DNA of 64,000 nt from DAHUXT01 sp036273675 (GTDB taxonomy: Bacteria; Chloroflexota; Ktedonobacteria; Ktedonobacterales; JADMIN01): NCBI GenBank assembly GCA_036273675.1, contig DASUHD010000010.1:1-64000 (forward strand), written 5' to 3'. The notes beneath the pieces are model-generated. The model worked only from the letters and a program-made list of their open reading frames with translations. It had not been told where the DNA came from and did not search any database. The position numbers were made by a program, and so were the translations under genes. Positions 61,067 through 64,000 of the stretch are shown in pieces (position 1 is the first letter of the stretch; the number at the start of each line of letters is the position of its first letter).

Positions 61067-62551
61067 ATGTCAGTGGATTTTGAGCGCATGGCTGCGCATC
61101 TACCAGCAGACCAGCGCAAAGACCTCGGCCGCACGTATCGCCGTAGCGCCAAGAACGAGACAACGGCGTTCCTCTCCTGCTTTTTCCTAGGCATCTTTGG
61201 CGTGCATCATATGTATCTGGGAGAGTGGGCGCGCGGCCTGGCTCATCTGATTATTCCTGTAGTGGCGGCGATTGTGGTCGTCGCGGGGGTGCTGGGCAGT
61301 CTGCCTTCGCTACCCATCGTGGTGATCGTCGCCGTGCTTCTCATCGTCGGCCTCATCTGGGAGATCATTGAGTTGTTCCAGGTGGATGACAAGGTGCGTC
61401 ACCACAATCTGGCGCTGGCCGAAAGCCTGATTGGCGCGGGCGCGCTGGCCGATAGCTCGGCGCTAACCGACGCGGTGGCCCGGCTCGATAGCGCTATGAC
61501 CGGCGCGACTGTGGCCGCTGGAGCCGCAGTGGCGGGCGGGATCACCGCTGAGGATGTTTCGGCAGCGCGGGCGATGGCAGACGAGCACAACGGCGCGATC
61601 ATGGAGGAGTTTGACTCCTCGACCACGAAGTTCATCAGCGACGACCCAAGCGCGACCACCCCCGGCGCGCCCACCGAGTGGAGCGAGACGACGGTTTCTG
61701 GCGCGCCAGACCCCTCCGCTGATGACACGCTCGATCTTCCCGCGCCAGAGTATGTTACCCATACGCACACCGAGACGGCAAACACCGTCACCGACAGCTA
61801 TGAATATGACCGAGCGCCCGACGCGACACAGCCAATGGCGATTCCAACCACCCATGAAGCTGAGGCGGCCACCTGGCCCGATCATCCTCCTTTGGATCTG
61901 GCCGCCAGTGCCATGGATGTGACCGATCACCATGCCTACGTTCCCCCAGCCGAGGCGATAGCTGATGTGGAGGGCGCGGGCGCGGCGCCGCACTACGTGG
62001 CGTTGCCAGACGATCAACCGGCAACGGCAGCGCCACTGGCGGTAGACGCCTCGACCACGGCACGCGACGCCACGGACGCTCATCCACACGCGCCGCATGC
62101 CGGACTGGTGGCCGATGTGGAGGCGAACCCGACGCAGGCGGTCTATGTGAATTTGCCAGATGAGACGTATGTGCCGCCTATCGTCCCGGTGACAGACGCG
62201 GCCATCGCTGTCGCGGGCGCCGACGCTGGCTATCTCGCGTCTCAGGCCGCCGAGCCACCTGCTGCCCCCGCTGCCGCGCCTGAATCAGCTGTAGAGGCGG
62301 CGCCAACCTCTGGCCCGCTGATGAAGCGCATTCGCATGAAGCGGCAGATTGTGGTGGACGGACAGGTGGTGCGCGAAGAGGTGGTCGAGAAGCTTGTGCC
62401 AGTGGATACCGATACGACCTCGATGGTGGCTGAGATGGACACCGAGCTTGGTCATGCCACCAAGGAGGAGATCGCCCACATGGCCAATCTCGATCCTGAC
62501 AGCAGCCTCGATCTGCGTCGGCGCACCGAGTTACCCGCCGACGAGCAGTAG
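61067..62551 (+). CDS. TM2-domain protein with long repetitive disordered tail
   Basis: A 494-residue protein. The TM2 domain (about 30-100) reads TTAFLSCFFLGIFGVHHMYLG, a first helix with the family DRF-like turn replaced by GVHH, and a second helix pair VVAAIVVVAG and IVVIVAVLLIVGLIW. From about residue 120 the protein is Ala/Asp/Pro/Thr-rich and apparently disordered. It contains two copies of a module ending ADVE..YV.LPD (about residues 300-330 and 345-370) and a short conserved-looking end RMKRQIVVDGQVVREEVVEK. The start follows AGAGGAG. Function unknown. Confidence 0.75.
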   Translation: MSVDFERMAAHLPADQRKDLGRTYRRSAKNETTAFLSCFFLGIFGVHHMYLGEWARGLAHLIIPVVAAIVVVAGVLGSLPSLPIVVIVAVLLIVGLIWEIIELFQVDDKVRHHNLALAESLIGAGALADSSALTDAVARLDSAMTGATVAAGAAVAGGITAEDVSAARAMADEHNGAIMEEFDSSTTKFISDDPSATTPGAPTEWSETTVSGAPDPSADDTLDLPAPEYVTHTHTETANTVTDSYEYDRAPDATQPMAIPTTHEAEAATWPDHPPLDLAASAMDVTDHHAYVPPAEAIADVEGAGAAPHYVALPDDQPATAAPLAVDASTTARDATDAHPHAPHAGLVADVEANPTQAVYVNLPDETYVPPIVPVTDAAIAVAGADAGYLASQAAEPPAAPAAAPESAVEAAPTSGPLMKRIRMKRQIVVDGQVVREEVVEKLVPVDTDTTSMVAEMDTELGHATKEEIAHMANLDPDSSLDLRRRTELPADEQ

Positions 62552-62591
62552 ATTGCTCCCGGCCTTCGCTCACATGACTGCTGGCGAGGAG

Positions 62592-63233
62592 TCAGTCCGC
62601 CGAGACGGCATCCTCTCCCGGCCGCGCCTCTTTACGGAGCGACGAGACGACCAGCCCTTCTGGCAGTTGGCGCCGACGCCACGGATGTTGGCCGCGCGAC
62701 GCAAGGGCGACGTAGAGCAGCGCTGCTGCCGGGCCGAGCGCCTCCCCCAGCGCAATCAGCAGGTAGGTCCACTGATTGAGAGGCTGGCAGACGGGAATGC
62801 CTACATTATCTGGTGAAATATACGCGCAAGGCTGCACGTTCACTTCCGCCAGAATAGTGATGGAGTACGACAGGAAGCCCGCGACCACCATCAGCGCGAA
62901 CCAGACCCAGCGCTTCGATTGCACGGCATGCGCCAGCGCCAGCGTCCACGCGGCCAGCAGCAGAACGCCTCCGACCCGCGCCACGATGCCATCCAGGGAA
63001 CCCAGCTCGCTAACGCTCATGCTGTATCCGAGCACATCAGTGATGCCGCGATACCAGGCGAAGGCGACGGCTAGCAGCGCGCCGACACCGCTGACGAGAA
63101 TCGCGCCATGGGTTCGGCGCGCGCCAAGCAGAATGGCCAGCGGAATCGCCAGGATTGGCAGGATGACCCACTGTAACTGAAACTGCAACCATTGCGAAAG
63201 CACAGCTTGTTTCCTCGTTTCATAGATCGCCAT
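62592..63233 (-). CDS. Multi-pass membrane protein, unknown function
   Basis: A 213-residue protein with about five or six helices (WVILPILAIPLAILLGA, GAILVSGVGALLAVAFAWY, VGGVLLLAAWTLALAHA, WVWFALMVVAGFLSYSITI, LLIALGEALGPAAALLYVAL). An external loop holds two Cys (QPCAYISPDNVGIPVCQP), a possible disulphide. ATG 63233 is used; the frame upstream runs into the thyX promoter. No family recognised. Confidence 0.62.
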   Translation of the reverse strand: MAIYETRKQAVLSQWLQFQLQWVILPILAIPLAILLGARRTHGAILVSGVGALLAVAFAWYRGITDVLGYSMSVSELGSLDGIVARVGGVLLLAAWTLALAHAVQSKRWVWFALMVVAGFLSYSITILAEVNVQPCAYISPDNVGIPVCQPLNQWTYLLIALGEALGPAAALLYVALASRGQHPWRRRQLPEGLVVSSLRKEARPGEDAVSAD

Positions 63234-63358
63234 CCTGGCGCGCCATGCTCCACTACTGTTGCCTCGAAGCAGCGGGCGCATGGTATCATAGTGTCCTGGA
63301 TGGCCATATACTACCAACCCACCGATATATCTGTCCACCGGGAAAGAGAGCCGTGCCA

Positions 63359-64000
63359 ATGCGCATCGTGACCGAGCCAGAGATTTACGTCGTGGGCCGT
63401 CAGACGCTGAACAACGACGAGGTACAGCGCTTCTTGAACGATCACGAGACCTACTGGGAGACTGATTCCGAGAACGGCTCCGAACTGATCGTCGAGCTGG
63501 CGGGCCGCGTATGTTACATGTCTTTCGGTAATAAGCAGTTTCGCAAGACGAACGACGCGTATGTCGGCAATCTCATCAACCAGGGACACGGCTCAGTGTT
63601 GGAGCACGCCGTCTGGGATCTGCTGCTCACGGGCATTTCGCGCAGCCTGACCCACGAACTGGTGCGGCACAGGGCGGGGGTTGGAGTTTCCCAGCTTAGC
63701 CAACGCTATGTGGATGAGTCCACCGCCGACTTCGTCGAGCCGGCCATCATCGCGGGCGACCCTGAGCTACACGCTCTCTGGGAGCAGTCGGTTGAGACGT
63801 CGCACGCGGCATATAAAGAACTGGTGGCGGGGCTGGCGCGGAAGGTGCAGGAGCAACATGGTGAGTTACCACGGACGCAACGGCTGAAGATGGCGAGGGA
63901 GGCGGCGCGGAGCGTGCTGCCGAACGCCACCGAGACGAAGATGCTCTTCTCCGCCAACGCGCGCGCCCTCCGCTGGATCATCACCCTGCGTGGCGGGGAG
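63359..64000 (+). CDS. thyX: FAD-dependent thymidylate synthase ThyX (partial, cut by window end)
   Basis: The first 214 codons are open to the window edge. The ThyX motif appears as LVRHRAGVGVSQLSQRY near residue 100, with QGHGSVLEHAVWDLLLTGISR before it and LPNATETK near residue 190. ThyX makes dTMP from dUMP using FAD, NADPH and methylene-THF, and replaces ThyA. The stop lies outside the window. It is divergent from the membrane protein at 62592-63233. Confidence 0.93.
   Translation, partial: MRIVTEPEIYVVGRQTLNNDEVQRFLNDHETYWETDSENGSELIVELAGRVCYMSFGNKQFRKTNDAYVGNLINQGHGSVLEHAVWDLLLTGISRSLTHELVRHRAGVGVSQLSQRYVDESTADFVEPAIIAGDPELHALWEQSVETSHAAYKELVAGLARKVQEQHGELPRTQRLKMAREAARSVLPNATETKMLFSANARALRWIITLRGGE

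Overview
This is a GC-rich (about 60%) bacterial chromosomal window with dense coding, short gaps, many ATGA or TGATG stop/start overlaps and Shine-Dalgarno starts. Gene content suggests a monoderm-like terrabacterium, most plausibly a Chloroflexota member. Supporting points are asp23/fakA divergent from rpmB with degV behind, a DUF4012 surface protein next to polysaccharide genes, an F420/PPOX-type oxidoreductase, ThyX and an ECF transporter. No rRNA or tRNA gene was recognised, so the assignment is inferred from gene content only.

Layout. 48-9269: accessory metabolism (membrane protein with a glucanase-like C-terminal domain, two alpha/beta hydrolases, a 3-hydroxybutyrate dehydrogenase-type SDR, a lipoyl-less E2 acyltransferase overlapping a PPOX/F420 oxidoreductase, a type B carboxylesterase, a GNAT). 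9350-10811: aroF (DAHP synthase) behind a long leader with a strong promoter, a small ORF whose core reads Tyr-Trp-Tyr-Tyr-Trp-Tyr, and an intrinsic terminator; this looks like an aromatic amino acid transcription attenuator. 11113-14560: KDPG-aldolase-like protein, SDR, membrane protein, methyltransferase. 14586-18924: the minus-strand operon asp23-fakA-degV-DUF2203 (fatty acid kinase) divergent from rpmB. 19135-21613: a TetR regulator with a perfect 20-bp palindromic operator, a haloalkane-dehalogenase homologue whose catalytic His is replaced by Arg, and an MDR oxidoreductase. 21642-23836: rlmN and fmt.

23952-41715 is a cell-surface polysaccharide locus: the dTDP-L-rhamnose genes rfbC, rfbA, rfbB and rfbD, a DUF1972-type GT4, then divergently a GT4, a Wzx-like flippase, a single-ORF fusion of a Wzy/O-antigen-ligase-like polymerase with a GT4, two methyltransferases, a GT2, and a DUF4012 protein. 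No priming transferase or chain-length regulator lies in the window, so the locus is incomplete here or depends on genes elsewhere.

42248-50570: small membrane protein, pdxH, two secreted or anchored proteins (one CHAP-like), a methyltransferase, der, a pentapeptide-repeat protein with a strict 20-residue superperiod and a C-terminal membrane pair, and a DUF6582 protein. 50660-55786: a tightly overlapping operon of an ABC1-family kinase, a DUF2232/S-component-like membrane protein, EcfA1, EcfA2 and EcfT. 55980-60741: an oligopeptide-binding lipoprotein, a NUDIX hydrolase and an ABC-2 exporter. 61067-64000: a TM2-domain protein with a long repetitive tail, a membrane protein, and a ThyX gene cut by the window end.

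The most interesting signals are the aroF leader, the His-to-Arg dehalogenase, the Wzy-GT4 fusion and the 20-residue-period pentapeptide channel-like protein.
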